Below, piece by piece: positions 8,187 to 17,121 of a DNA stretch of 64,000 nucleotides. The stretch spans positions 227,208 to 291,207 of the forward strand of contig NZ_CADEFI010000001.1 in NCBI RefSeq assembly GCF_902826555.1. The letters are read 5' to 3'. A model generated the notes under the pieces. It saw only the letters and a program-made list of their open reading frames with translations. It made no database searches and was not told where the DNA came from. Within the stretch, counting starts at the first letter, position 1; each line of letters starts with the position of its first letter. This DNA is from an uncultured Hyphomicrobium sp. Lineage in GTDB: Bacteria; Pseudomonadota; Alphaproteobacteria; Rhizobiales; Hyphomicrobiaceae. Position numbers and translations under genes: made by a program.

Positions 8187-9461
8187 ATGTCCGCTACACA
8201 CATCAACTCCTACTACGCCGCTACGGCCAACGACGACACGCGCTATCCGCGCCTCCGCGGCACGGTCACGGCGGATGTGTGCGTGGTCGGCGGCGGGTTC
8301 TCCGGGATTGCGACCGCGCTTTCGCTGGCGGAACGCGGCTACAAGGTGGTCGTGATCGAAGCGGAGCGGATCGGCTGGGGCGCCTCGGGCCGCAACGGCG
8401 GGCAGATGATCGCCGGTATCAGCGGCGAGCATCGCATCGAGAGTCAGCTTGGTGACGCCGGTCGCAAGCTGCTGACTGAGATCCGCTATCTCGGCCACGA
8501 CATCATCGAAGGGCGGGTCGCACGGCATCAGATCCGGTGCGACCTGAAGCACGGATGGATGGAGGTGGCTGCGCGACCGCGGCACATGGAGGGGTTGCGC
8601 TCTTACGTCGAAGAGCGCGTTGCGGCCGGTGACGGCGACGGCCTCGAACTCGTGGAAGCGGCCGATATGGGCCGCGTGATCGGTTCGGACCTTTACCACG
8701 GGGCCATGGTGGACCGGAAAAGCGGCCATCTGCATCCGCTCAACCTGTGTCTCGGCGAAGCCCGCGCGGCGGTGACGGCGGGCGTTCAAATCTTCGAAGA
8801 GTCTCCGGTGATGGAGGTTGCCGGCGGGGCGAAGCCGTTCGCCGCCACTGCGGAAGGGCGTGTCGACGCGGCTTCTATCGTGCTTGCCGGAACCATGGAT
8901 CCCAAGTTCCAGACAGGGCCGCTCGGCGGGCTTCTGTTCCCGACGGGGAGCTACATCGTTGCCACGGAGCCTTTGCCGGAGCGCCTCGCGAAGGCGGTCA
9001 GTCCTCAGGATCTCGCCGTTGCGGACAGCAACGTGGTGCTCGACTACTTCCGCCTCTCAGCCGATCGCCGGCTCTTGTTCGGCGGGAGATGCAATTATTC
9101 GAACCGCGATCCGCGGGATGTGCGGGAGGCGCTGCGGCCGCGGCTCACGGAAGTCTTTCCGCAGCTCGAGGGCGTGAAGCTCGATTACGCGTGGGGCGGC
9201 CGGATCGACATCGTGCTGACGCGCGTGCCGGCGATCGGCCGTCGCGAGCCAAACGTCTACTATATGCAGGGCTATTGCGGGCACGGAGTCAACACGACGC
9301 ATATCGCGGGCCAGATCGTGGCGGATGCCATCGCGGGCACGATGGAGAAGCTGGATCTCTTTGAGAAGATCCGGCACGTGCGCCTGCCGGTCGGGCAGTT
9401 TCTCGGCAACCAGCTCCTGGCGCTGGGGATGCTCTATTATCGTCTGCGCGATCTGCTTTAG
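8187..9461 (+). CDS. puuB: FAD-dependent gamma-glutamylputrescine oxidase
   Basis: D-amino-acid-oxidase-fold flavoenzyme of 424 residues, nearly the length of E. coli PuuB. It would oxidise gamma-glutamylputrescine to the aldehyde with release of ammonia and peroxide in the cytosol. The FAD-binding motif VVGGGFSGIATALSLAERG is at about 33-51. The family signature WGASGRNGGQMIAG follows, and the C-terminal part has the second FAD-contact region YYMQGYCGHGVNTTHIAG. It lies 73 bases after potI in the same direction. The ribosome site before the ATG is weak, and the stem-loop at 8123 may control its translation. Other glycine/amine-oxidase substrates are possible, but the context favours PuuB. 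Confidence 0.88.
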   Translation: MSATHINSYYAATANDDTRYPRLRGTVTADVCVVGGGFSGIATALSLAERGYKVVVIEAERIGWGASGRNGGQMIAGISGEHRIESQLGDAGRKLLTEIRYLGHDIIEGRVARHQIRCDLKHGWMEVAARPRHMEGLRSYVEERVAAGDGDGLELVEAADMGRVIGSDLYHGAMVDRKSGHLHPLNLCLGEARAAVTAGVQIFEESPVMEVAGGAKPFAATAEGRVDAASIVLAGTMDPKFQTGPLGGLLFPTGSYIVATEPLPERLAKAVSPQDLAVADSNVVLDYFRLSADRRLLFGGRCNYSNRDPRDVREALRPRLTEVFPQLEGVKLDYAWGGRIDIVLTRVPAIGRREPNVYYMQGYCGHGVNTTHIAGQIVADAIAGTMEKLDLFEKIRHVRLPVGQFLGNQLLALGMLYYRLRDLL

Positions 9462-9484
9462 CGCTCGGCGAGCTATCGAGACGC

Positions 9485-9530
9485 CTCAGAAAATGAAAAG
9501 GCGCGCTTCGTATGCGAACGAAGCGCGCCT
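9485..9530 (-). terminator. Intrinsic terminator for the chemoreceptor gene, between convergent genes
   Basis: AGGCGCGCTTCGT (9499-9511) pairs perfectly with ACGAAGCGCGCCT (9518-9530) over a six-base loop. On the minus strand the stem is followed by TTTCATTTTCTG, a fair U-tract. It lies 20 bases past the chemoreceptor stop. Rightward, after puuB, the stem has no T-run. Confidence 0.75.
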
Positions 9531-9550
9531 GGTCGATATCGGTGCCCGTG

Positions 9551-10930
9551 TCAGGCCGCGGCGGCTCTATCGAGGAGCTTGGCGATGGCTTGATGGGCTT
9601 TGGCGATTGCCTCGTCGCACGCGATGTAGGCGGGCGTTGCGGCTCCCCAATTCTGGTTGCGGACCTCGTCGACCATCTTGGTAGCCTGTGCCTGGGCTGT
9701 GGCAAGGGCGGACGACAGGTCTGCGGCCAGCGCGGAGCCGCTGCCGGTCGTTTTGCAGATTTCGTCGGCCTCGGTCATGACGCCCGCCTGGGGAAGCTGG
9801 GGGGCGGTGGCCGAGACGGGGATGGCGCCGAGCAGGATTTGCGCGAGCTTACGCTTCCAGGACAGCAACTCGGTGCCGACGCGGATGAGCGCCGAGCAAC
9901 GGACGGGAAGCTCGGCGGTGTCGAAGGCCTTGCGGAGGATCCCCTCGCAGTCCTCGAGACGCTTGCCGATCTTCTGCACCTCGTCCTTGCTCTTGGTGGC
10001 CTTCTCGGAAATGCGCACGACGTTGTGTGTGATCTCGGTCGTGGCGGCGCGTTGCTGCTCGAGAACGTTCGAAAGGCTGCGGATGCGCTCTGCAACCTCG
10101 GCAACCTCGTCGCCCATGCTCTCGATGATGGTGCCGACCTGAGTTACGACCGAGCTACCCGACGCGACGGATTTGAGGCTGTCGGCCACGGCGCCGCGGA
10201 TCTCGCGCATCTCGCGCGTCAGGGCTTCGACGCGTGAGCGGATCTCTTGCGTCGCCTTGCCTGTTTCAACGGAAAGCGTCTTCACCTCGGCTGCGACGAC
10301 GGCGAAGCCGCGGCCGGCTTCACCGGCGCGTGCGGCCTCGATGGTGGCGTTGAGGGCCAAGAGGTTGGTCTGGCGGGCGATGGAGTCGATCGAGGTCGCC
10401 ATTTCGCCGATCTGGTCGACAGCCGATTGCAGAACGGCGACCTGTTCGCCGATCTTGCTCGACTGGCCCTGGATGCTCGTCATGGCCTCGACGGCGGCGC
10501 GGCTATCGTTGATACAGCTGCGCATCGTGTCGCGCGCGTTCTCGGTTTGGGTCGCGCTCTGAGCGGAGACCGTCGAAAGCTCGGAAATGGAAGCTGCCAT
10601 TTCCTCGACGGCGCTGGAGATCGAAACGGTCGACTGCGCCACTTCGCTGAAATCGTGCGAGAGCCAGCCGATGTTCACGGACGCCTCGCAGGCTTCCTTG
10701 CCGAGATCGCTGGCGAGGATGAGCTGGTTGGTGTTCGCCACCTGGACCATCGCGACAAGCCGGGCAAGGGCTTCGGATATAGGGCCGTCGATCGCGACGT
10801 TCATATGCAGCTTGGCGCGAATCAATTCTTCGATGGCCCCAACGAGCTCCTGCGGGGTGCTGCCGGTCGGGATCGTGGCTTGGGTCGCGACGGAGTTGTT
10901 GGAAACGCTCGAGCGGCGCATGGCAAACAC
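9551..10930 (-). CDS. Soluble methyl-accepting chemotaxis protein
   Basis: Cytoplasmic chemoreceptor of 459 residues; no membrane helix is visible. Most of the protein is the MCP signalling coiled coil, with the conserved hairpin tip [33 protein letters not shown] at about residues 184-217, which contacts CheA/CheW. A C-terminal helical part (about 345-459) contains [12 protein letters not shown] and a late KAHQAI. It loosely resembles a CZB zinc-binding domain but lacks the usual first His and the CxxGxW motif. The GTG at 10930 is preferred over the ATG nine bases later because AAGGAG lies seven bases upstream. No che genes are nearby, so it is an orphan receptor. Confidence 0.9.
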   Translation of the reverse strand: MFAMRRSSVSNNSVATQATIPTGSTPQELVGAIEELIRAKLHMNVAIDGPISEALARLVAMVQVANTNQLILASDLGKEACEASVNIGWLSHDFSEVAQSTVSISSAVEEMAASISELSTVSAQSATQTENARDTMRSCINDSRAAVEAMTSIQGQSSKIGEQVAVLQSAVDQIGEMATSIDSIARQTNLLALNATIEAARAGEAGRGFAVVAAEVKTLSVETGKATQEIRSRVEALTREMREIRGAVADSLKSVASGSSVVTQVGTIIESMGDEVAEVAERIRSLSNVLEQQRAATTEITHNVVRISEKATKSKDEVQKIGKRLEDCEGILRKAFDTAELPVRCSALIRVGTELLSWKRKLAQILLGAIPVSATAPQLPQAGVMTEADEICKTTGSGSALAADLSSALATAQAQATKMVDEVRNQNWGAATPAYIACDEAIAKAHQAIAKLLDRAAAA

Positions 10931-11158
10931 TTCAGTTCTCCTTGGTCGTCAGAAGACGCTGCGCAAGCGGCACACTGGTCTCTTCACGCCGTCGTCTGCG
11001 ACTTCAGGCGTGCCGCCAGATGATCCCGACTTACGTCGTTAGTTAGAATTAGAAGGCAGCCGTTAATGGCCGCTTAACCGGAAGATAGGTCTGCTGAATT
11101 TTATTCGTCCGTCTTGTGACGGTTTGCGGGGCGAGGATCGAAGGATGGGGTGGGCAGG

Positions 11159-12193
11159 CTAGCGCCGGTAGCCCGGGAGGCGCCGCAGCAGGTCCTCGAT
11201 GGGGTTGTCGACCCAAGCCTCGGTGACGAAGCTGCGGTGGGTGACGTTTTCGCCGCCCGAGAGGAGCGCCACGTCGCCTTGATGCAGGGGGCGGTCCAGC
11301 TCGGTTGCATAGCCGATGTCGCGGGCGGTCAGGATCTCGGCCAGCTCGGAGTTCTTTTCGCGGGTCGAGCCGAGGTAAGCGCTGACGAAAAAGGCCGATC
11401 GGTCATTCTCGATCCAGGACGCGAATTTCCCGAGCTCGCCATAGAGCGCATCCAGCAGCACAACGCCGCGAAGGCGTTTGTTGAGGCCGCCGTTGATCGC
11501 ACACGATGCGGCCGCGAGGTATCCGCCGCTATAGGCGACGAAGATGACCGGCGCAGAGGCGAAGGTTCGCACGCTTTTTGGTCCGCCATGCAACTCGGCG
11601 AGTGCCGCGGCCGCTTCGCCCATGAAGCGACCGAAGGCGCCGGGTTCCCAGAATCTTCCGGCGCTCGAGTCGGCTGCATCGACGGCGAATTGTGGGGCGA
11701 CCAGCACGGCGTTGGCGCCGGATCGCGAGATCTGGTCGGCGACGCGCTGGCGGCGCAGGACGTCGCGCTCGAGCGTCGCGCCATGACCGTGGAAAAAGAC
11801 GATCATGACCGAGGGGCGGCGAACATCGAAGCCCTTCGGAATGTGTAGGAGCACGCGGTTATCGCTGTAGGTTTCGTCTTCCCAATAGAGTCGGCCGTAG
11901 GGTGTGGTGTGGCCGCGGCGGCCGTTCTCGCTAACGTCAAAGAACGGCCGTCCTGATCCCGGCACGGCGCCGCGGTAGGGAAACGGCGCGGTCTGGAAGG
12001 GCACCAGCGCGGTTCGCGCCTGTTTCAACGGGGCCGAGCGGGACTGCACCGGCTGAGGTTTCGGAACTGCGGCGCGTTCCGGGGCGGGGGGTGTCTTGCT
12101 CCAGGACGGTGTCGCGAACGCAAGCGCCGCCGCCAAGCCTGCGGCGATCGCAAGGGCTTTTTCGGTGCTGCCGGTTCTGGACGCGCCCTTCAT
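11159..12193 (-). CDS. Secreted alpha/beta-hydrolase-like protein
   Basis: Probable exported serine hydrolase of 344 residues, substrate unknown. An N-terminal signal peptide (MKGASRTGSTEK, then a hydrophobic stretch ending in SWS) is followed by a proline-rich linker to about residue 60. The core has an oxyanion-type MIVFFHGHG motif and a nucleophile elbow FVAYSGGY, a variant of GxSxG. Later comes VVLLDALYG, which may hold the acidic residue, and a possible catalytic His in ENVTHRSF near the C-terminus. The ATG at 12193 gives a normal signal peptide; an ATG at 12220 would add nine residues without a better ribosome site. The neighbours give no clue to the substrate. Confidence 0.7.
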   Translation of the reverse strand: MKGASRTGSTEKALAIAAGLAAALAFATPSWSKTPPAPERAAVPKPQPVQSRSAPLKQARTALVPFQTAPFPYRGAVPGSGRPFFDVSENGRRGHTTPYGRLYWEDETYSDNRVLLHIPKGFDVRRPSVMIVFFHGHGATLERDVLRRQRVADQISRSGANAVLVAPQFAVDAADSSAGRFWEPGAFGRFMGEAAAALAELHGGPKSVRTFASAPVIFVAYSGGYLAAASCAINGGLNKRLRGVVLLDALYGELGKFASWIENDRSAFFVSAYLGSTREKNSELAEILTARDIGYATELDRPLHQGDVALLSGGENVTHRSFVTEAWVDNPIEDLLRRLPGYRR

Positions 12194-12359
12194 TGCCGCT
12201 CGCTGCTGGTGGCCATGCACGTTGTGCGCCCCGGGCTCGTTGGCGAGGCGTCGCTCACCCTAGTCCCGAGATGGTTTCCTGATGCTTTATGAACGTCCCA
12301 TCCCTCCGGATGCTTAGAACTCAATCGTGTCGAGATGTTGGACGGGCAGGTGTGGGCCG

Positions 12360-12380
12360 ATTGCACGTAAGCGGTGCAAT
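12360..12380. promoter_or_regulatory. ATTGCAC-N7-GTGCAAT palindrome upstream of the permease gene
   Basis: A perfect seven-base dyad with a seven-base spacer, 93 bases upstream of the permease start, in a 279-base divergent intergenic region. Size and symmetry suit a dimeric regulator. No regulator gene adjoins it. Assignment is inference. Confidence 0.4.
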
Positions 12381-12472
12381 TCTGCAACTCGGTAAGGGTC
12401 ATTTCGAGGTTCGGCTTGTTGAATGGGGCGCTCCCTCCTAGGGTAAACCCATCAATTGTCATTCGGTTTTCC

Positions 12473-13837
12473 ATGCCCTTGTCCGCTGTTCCCTCCACGC
12501 CGGTTAGCGAACCGGCTGCACGGACCGTCTCGACCACGACCGCAACCGCGATCGCGGTTGCGGATATGATCGGCATCGGCGTGTTCACGAGCCTCGGATT
12601 CCAGCTCGCGTCCATTCCCTCCGGGTTCGCCATCCTCATGCTTTGGATCGTTGGCGGCTTGGCTGCGCTGGGCGGCGCGCTCTCCTATGCGGAGCTCGCG
12701 GTGGCGTTTCCCCGTTCGGGAGGGGAGTACAATTTCCTGTCGCGCATCTATCACCCGGCGGTCGGTTTCATGGCCGGATGGGTTTCGGCGACGGTCGGTT
12801 TTGCGGCGCCTGTTGCGCTGGCAGCGATGGCGTTCGGTGAATACTTCGCCGGTGTGGTGCCGGGCTCGCCGCCTCTGCTGCTCGGTCTCGCGGTCGCCTG
12901 GGGCGTGACGCTCGTTCATCTGTCGGGGGCCAAGCCTGGGGCCGCGTTCCAGAATATATCTACGGCCATCAAGGTGGCGCTGATCACGGCTTTCATCATT
13001 GCAGGTTTCAGCGTGGCGGATCCGCAGCCGATCTCGTTCCTGCCGCAACCCGGCGATCTCGGTCACATCCTGTCGGCGCCGTTTGCCGTGAGCCTCGTGT
13101 TCGTCATGTACTCGTATTCCGGTTGGAACGCGGCCACCTATATCGCGGGCGATGTGCGGGATCCGGCGCGGAGCCTGCCGCTGGCCATGCTCGTGGCGAC
13201 GCTCGTGGTGATGGTGCTCTATGTGGCGCTCAACGCCGTGTTTCTCTATACGACGCCGATCTCGGCCATGGCGGGTCAGCTCAACGTGGCGCAGATCGCG
13301 GGCGAGCACATTTTCGGCGTGACGGGAGGGCGCGTGGTCGCCGCCTTGATCTGCATCGGCCTCATCTCCGCGATCAGCGCCATGATGTGGATCGGCCCGC
13401 GCGTGACGGTGGCGATGGGCGAAGATTTTCCGCTGCTCGAGGTGTTGGCGCGGCGCTCGGCGACCGGCGTTCCGGTGCCTGCGCTTACGGTGCAGATTCT
13501 GGTCGTGACGGTGCTGCTTCTGACGCAGAGTTTCGAGGCGGTGCTCGACTTCATCCAGTTCAGCCTGACGCTGTGCTCGTTTCTTGCCGTGCTCGGCGTG
13601 ATCGTGTTGCGCGTCACGCGCCCGGATCTGCCACGTCCCTACAAGGTGTGGGCCTACCCGCTGACGCCGCTGGTGTTTCTCGCGATCACGGGCTTCATGA
13701 TGTACTACCTCGTTTCGGAAAGGCCGCTGCAGTCACTCGCCAGCCTCGGTCTGATGGCGTCGGGTCTCGTGCTCTTCTTTTTGTCGCGGCGCGATGCTCT
13801 TCGCGGCGAGGATCTTCAAAGGGCGGTCAAGGGATGA
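12473..13837 (+). CDS. APC-superfamily amino acid/polyamine permease
   Basis: Inner-membrane secondary transporter of 454 residues with about 12 hydrophobic helices. The first helix carries the APC substrate-binding glycine motif (MIGIGVFTSLGFQ), and helix 6 shows the SYSGWNAATY segment typical of the family. The later sequence FPRSGGEYNFLSRIYHPAVGFMAGW is also characteristic. The ATG at 12473 starts a protein with a short hydrophilic N-terminus; an in-frame ATG at 12374 would lie in the candidate operator. The ribosome site is poor. The gene overlaps the next gene by four bases, so its product may act with that secreted protein. The substrate cannot be read from sequence. Confidence 0.85.
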   Translation: MPLSAVPSTPVSEPAARTVSTTTATAIAVADMIGIGVFTSLGFQLASIPSGFAILMLWIVGGLAALGGALSYAELAVAFPRSGGEYNFLSRIYHPAVGFMAGWVSATVGFAAPVALAAMAFGEYFAGVVPGSPPLLLGLAVAWGVTLVHLSGAKPGAAFQNISTAIKVALITAFIIAGFSVADPQPISFLPQPGDLGHILSAPFAVSLVFVMYSYSGWNAATYIAGDVRDPARSLPLAMLVATLVVMVLYVALNAVFLYTTPISAMAGQLNVAQIAGEHIFGVTGGRVVAALICIGLISAISAMMWIGPRVTVAMGEDFPLLEVLARRSATGVPVPALTVQILVVTVLLLTQSFEAVLDFIQFSLTLCSFLAVLGVIVLRVTRPDLPRPYKVWAYPLTPLVFLAITGFMMYYLVSERPLQSLASLGLMASGLVLFFLSRRDALRGEDLQRAVKG

Positions 13838-14961
13838 TCAAGGCCATGAGATTGAGTGCAGCGCTCGTCGCCGTGTTGCTGCTCGCGCCCGCGAGCGCCT
13901 GGGCGCAGGCAACGACGAACGTGGCAACCGCCGATGACAATGCGCGCGTGATCGCCGGGATGACACCTTCGACCGGATCGCCGCTCGAGCCGTTGACGCG
14001 GGATGCGTCCTGGCAAGCCCACGCGAAGTATTTCGACAAGGCATGGGCCGGGCTCGAGCAGCGTCAGCTCAGCAAGATCAAGGCATGGTCGGCTAAGAAC
14101 GTCACGTCGCGCAAGCCGGTGCTTTTCTACATGTTCAGCGGTCCCGACTTCCTCTACGCGGATGCTTTTTTCCAAGGGGCGTCCACGTATGTGCTGTCCG
14201 GGCTGGAGCCTGTGGGCAAAGTGCCGGACCTCGTGGCGTTGCCCGCCCGGTCGCTCGGCGGCGAGCTCAGGGGCCTCCAGCAGTCGCTCAATTCCGTTCT
14301 GTCGTTCAGCTTCTTCATTACCAAGAAGATGAAGACGGAGCTTCGCGATGGGCGGCTCACGGGGACGCTGCCGATCCTCTATACGTTCCTCGCGCGGAGC
14401 GGGAAAACCATCAAGGACGCTCAACTGGTGACGCTGAACACGGATGGGACCGTGACGCCGACCACGGGTGAGATCCCGAAGGGGGCGAGCCCGGGGGCGA
14501 AGATCACGTTCTCGTCCGGGAGCGGGGCGGATCAGACGCTCTACTATTTCAATACCGACCTTTCGGACTCGGGGCTCAAGACGAGCGGCTTCCTCGCGTT
14601 CTGCAAGGGGCTCGGCCAAGGCGACAGTTTCGTGAAGAGCGCGTCGTACCTGATGCACTCGGACAATTTTGCGACCGTGCGCGACTTCATCGTCCAGAAC
14701 ACGGCGACGTTGGTGCAGGACGACTCCGGCGTGCCGCTGCGCTTTCTCGAGGAGAAAAGCTGGCGCATCTCGGCGTTCGGGCGCTACCTGAACCCGATTT
14801 CGATTTTCTCGCGCAGCACCTATCAGCCGAAGATGCGGGAGCTCTTTACCAAGACGGCGCAGCCCCTGGATTTCGGCATCGGGTACCGGTGGCGGCCCAA
14901 CGAATCCAATCTGCTGCTTGCGGTTAGGGAGGCCGGGGCCCGGGCAGATGCGAAGCCCTGA
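13834..14961 (+). CDS. Exported protein of unknown family, translationally coupled to the APC permease
   Basis: Protein of 375 residues with a clear signal peptide (MIKAMRLSAALVAVLLLAPASAWAQ). I do not recognise a known domain. Visible features are a motif PVLFYMFSGPDFLYADAFFQGASTYVLSGLEPVG, a later TLYYFNTDLSDSGLKTSGFLAFC, and a C-terminal part ending DFGIGYRWRPNESNLLLAVREAG. The sequence is mixed alpha/beta in appearance with few cysteines. Its ATG overlaps the permease stop (ATGA), which implies joint translation. An internal ATG at 13846 would give a shorter signal peptide. Role unknown; a periplasmic partner of the permease is only a guess. Confidence 0.75.
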   Translation: MIKAMRLSAALVAVLLLAPASAWAQATTNVATADDNARVIAGMTPSTGSPLEPLTRDASWQAHAKYFDKAWAGLEQRQLSKIKAWSAKNVTSRKPVLFYMFSGPDFLYADAFFQGASTYVLSGLEPVGKVPDLVALPARSLGGELRGLQQSLNSVLSFSFFITKKMKTELRDGRLTGTLPILYTFLARSGKTIKDAQLVTLNTDGTVTPTTGEIPKGASPGAKITFSSGSGADQTLYYFNTDLSDSGLKTSGFLAFCKGLGQGDSFVKSASYLMHSDNFATVRDFIVQNTATLVQDDSGVPLRFLEEKSWRISAFGRYLNPISIFSRSTYQPKMRELFTKTAQPLDFGIGYRWRPNESNLLLAVREAGARADAKP

Positions 14962-15168
14962 CGGGCGATCTGCTCGTGATCTTTCCGCACCGCGGAAGAC
15001 GCAATTGCCCTGGCTGCTGCTCTCGCGGCACTTTGCCTAGCTTCAGACTACATTGTACCCTATCCGAACATTGCTTCGGGGGAGCCGGTCAGGTGTTCGA
15101 AGCAGCCGGAGCCTGACGTCGCGTACGTCCGGTCCGAAGCGAATGGCGTAGGGTTCGGGGAGGTTTGC

Positions 15169-17085
15169 GTGGCCACCGTCGTCACTGTTCACGGCACGTT
15201 CGTGCATTCGGCAGGAACGGCGGATGCGCTCAATGTCGGAACGCAAAGCGAGGCTCAGTGGTGGCAGCAGGGCAGTGAGCTCGATGCCGATCTGCAAGCC
15301 TTCGTCTCGGGTGCAGACGGCAGCCCGGTGGAGGTGGTGCCTTTCACCTGGAGCTCGCTCAACAGCGAGATCGACCGGCGTCATGCAGGCTCCGAGCTGC
15401 TCAAAGTCCTGAGGGGACTCGACGCCAGGGGCGAGCCCTACTGTGTCATCGGCCATAGCCACGGCGGGTCGGTGGTCGCCTCGGCTCTGATCGAGAGCGT
15501 TGCCAGACGGAACCCTCTCACGCATCTCAAGCGCTGGATTACGGTCGGCACGCCCTTCGTCGGGATGCGCAAGGAGCGCTTTCTGTTCACGCGACTGACT
15601 CTGCCGCGCAAGGTGATGTTCGTCGCCTCGCTGATGCTGTTCATGATGTTCATGTTCTACGTCGCCGGCGAGCTTTTCGGACAGGGGTTCCGGTTCCGCA
15701 GCGAGCGCTACTACACGGCGCTGCTGTTCAACGGCGTGATGATGACGTTGCCGATCCTGTTCTTCTACATCGTGTTCCGCGTTCTCGATGGGCGCGAGTT
15801 GATGGGCTACAGCCGCGGGGCGGTGCAGCGCGCGCGCGACTACTACGCCGACAAATGGCTGCCGCTCTGTCACAAGGACGACGAAGCGGTTCAGGGTCTG
15901 CGCTACCTGCCCAAGGTGAAGCTGCATTTCTTCGACAAGGATTTCGCGACCTCGACGATCACCAAGGGCTCGGTCGTAGCGCTGCCCATTGTCTATCTGC
16001 TCGTGGTCACGTCGCCCACGATCATGCTCGGCATCTCGGATTTTCTGCAGAGCCGGATTTACGACGTGCAGGAATTTGCCGACGAGGATGCGGCGGCAAC
16101 GCAAGCGCGCCAGGAGCTCAAGGCGCTGCAAGACCGCATGCAAGCGGCACGGGAGCAGGCGGAAAAAGGCGGGCTGGATCCGGCCGCTGCGGAAGAGGCG
16201 CGTCAGCGCATGCGCGGCATTCGCCTGCAGATGCGCGCCAAGCGGAGCATCCTGGAGAAGTCGTTTCCGCAGTTTGCTCAGGTGGAGCGGGCGCAGCGCT
16301 TCAAGCGGCGTTTTCTCACACGTGAAGGCAAGCCGTGCGAAGGCGGTCGCCTATGCGGCGGCGGGCACGATTATGCGCTCAACAGCAAGCTTCTCTTCCA
16401 CGTGGTCACGGATGAGCTTTCGAGCGCGGTGGTCGATGACGGGCTTTTTGCGGGCGCGCTCGGCAACATTCTCAAGCTGCTGGTGCCGATCGTCCTCGTT
16501 CCGCTCGTGTTCGCCGTGTTTGCGCTCGGTATTCTGGCCGTGATCGAGTACCTCGCGACGTACGTCAGCTTGCTCCTCAGTCGCGGGCTCAATGCGTTGA
16601 CGCTATCGGAGGTGAAGCGATCGACCTTCGGCAACGACACCGAAGGCGAGGTCGTGCTGGGCGCGGACTATGGTCCGTCCTGGCTCGAGCCGGTCACCTG
16701 CCTGCTGCCTGCGGAGATCAGCGACCAGATCACGGATCGCAGCAATTCGATGGCCACGCAATCGCTCTACAAGTTCCGCAACGCGATCAGCACGCTCGCG
16801 TTCTCGGACGAGGACAACAAGGGCGGTGTCATCACCAACTACCTGTCGTGGAAGGAGCTGGTGCACACCTGCTATTTCGACGTTGCGGCATTCCGAAAGC
16901 TCGTGGCGCTGGCCATCAGCCAGGCGGAAGGCTTCATGCCGACCCAAGCGCTCCTGCACGACGGTGATTTCCAGCGCACCGGTCAGTGGGTGGCCGATCT
17001 CGGGCGCAAGCTCGATGTGGATCCCGAAACCGGTGTCGTGGTCACGCACAATCCGATTCAGCGACCGGTGCCGTTCCCGGTGTGA
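15169..17085 (+). CDS. Membrane-anchored alpha/beta hydrolase-like protein
   Basis: Protein of 638 residues. The N-terminal 150 residues look like a lipase-type alpha/beta hydrolase domain: VVTVHGTFVHS, then nucleophile elbow VIGHSHGGS with Ser97, then ITVGTPFVG. Two hydrophobic helices follow at about 145-205, a third at about 265-285, and another at about 440-475. A charged, probably coiled-coil segment (about 300-365) lies between them. No signal peptide is present, so the hydrolase domain is probably cytoplasmic. The GTG start at 15169 has GGGGAGG six bases upstream. Function is unknown; an acylhydrolase or membrane-lipid role is possible. Confidence 0.8.
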   Translation: MATVVTVHGTFVHSAGTADALNVGTQSEAQWWQQGSELDADLQAFVSGADGSPVEVVPFTWSSLNSEIDRRHAGSELLKVLRGLDARGEPYCVIGHSHGGSVVASALIESVARRNPLTHLKRWITVGTPFVGMRKERFLFTRLTLPRKVMFVASLMLFMMFMFYVAGELFGQGFRFRSERYYTALLFNGVMMTLPILFFYIVFRVLDGRELMGYSRGAVQRARDYYADKWLPLCHKDDEAVQGLRYLPKVKLHFFDKDFATSTITKGSVVALPIVYLLVVTSPTIMLGISDFLQSRIYDVQEFADEDAAATQARQELKALQDRMQAAREQAEKGGLDPAAAEEARQRMRGIRLQMRAKRSILEKSFPQFAQVERAQRFKRRFLTREGKPCEGGRLCGGGHDYALNSKLLFHVVTDELSSAVVDDGLFAGALGNILKLLVPIVLVPLVFAVFALGILAVIEYLATYVSLLLSRGLNALTLSEVKRSTFGNDTEGEVVLGADYGPSWLEPVTCLLPAEISDQITDRSNSMATQSLYKFRNAISTLAFSDEDNKGGVITNYLSWKELVHTCYFDVAAFRKLVALAISQAEGFMPTQALLHDGDFQRTGQWVADLGRKLDVDPETGVVVTHNPIQRPVPFPV

Positions 17086-17121
17086 GGGATCGCGGCACGC
17101 GCTTGTGCTGTCTTGCGTGGT

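Noticed and set aside
13123-13833. In-frame extension of the exported-protein gene into the permease gene
   Set aside because: It overlaps the permease in another frame and is Arg/Gly-rich. The signal peptide and ATGA overlap at 13834 mark the real start.
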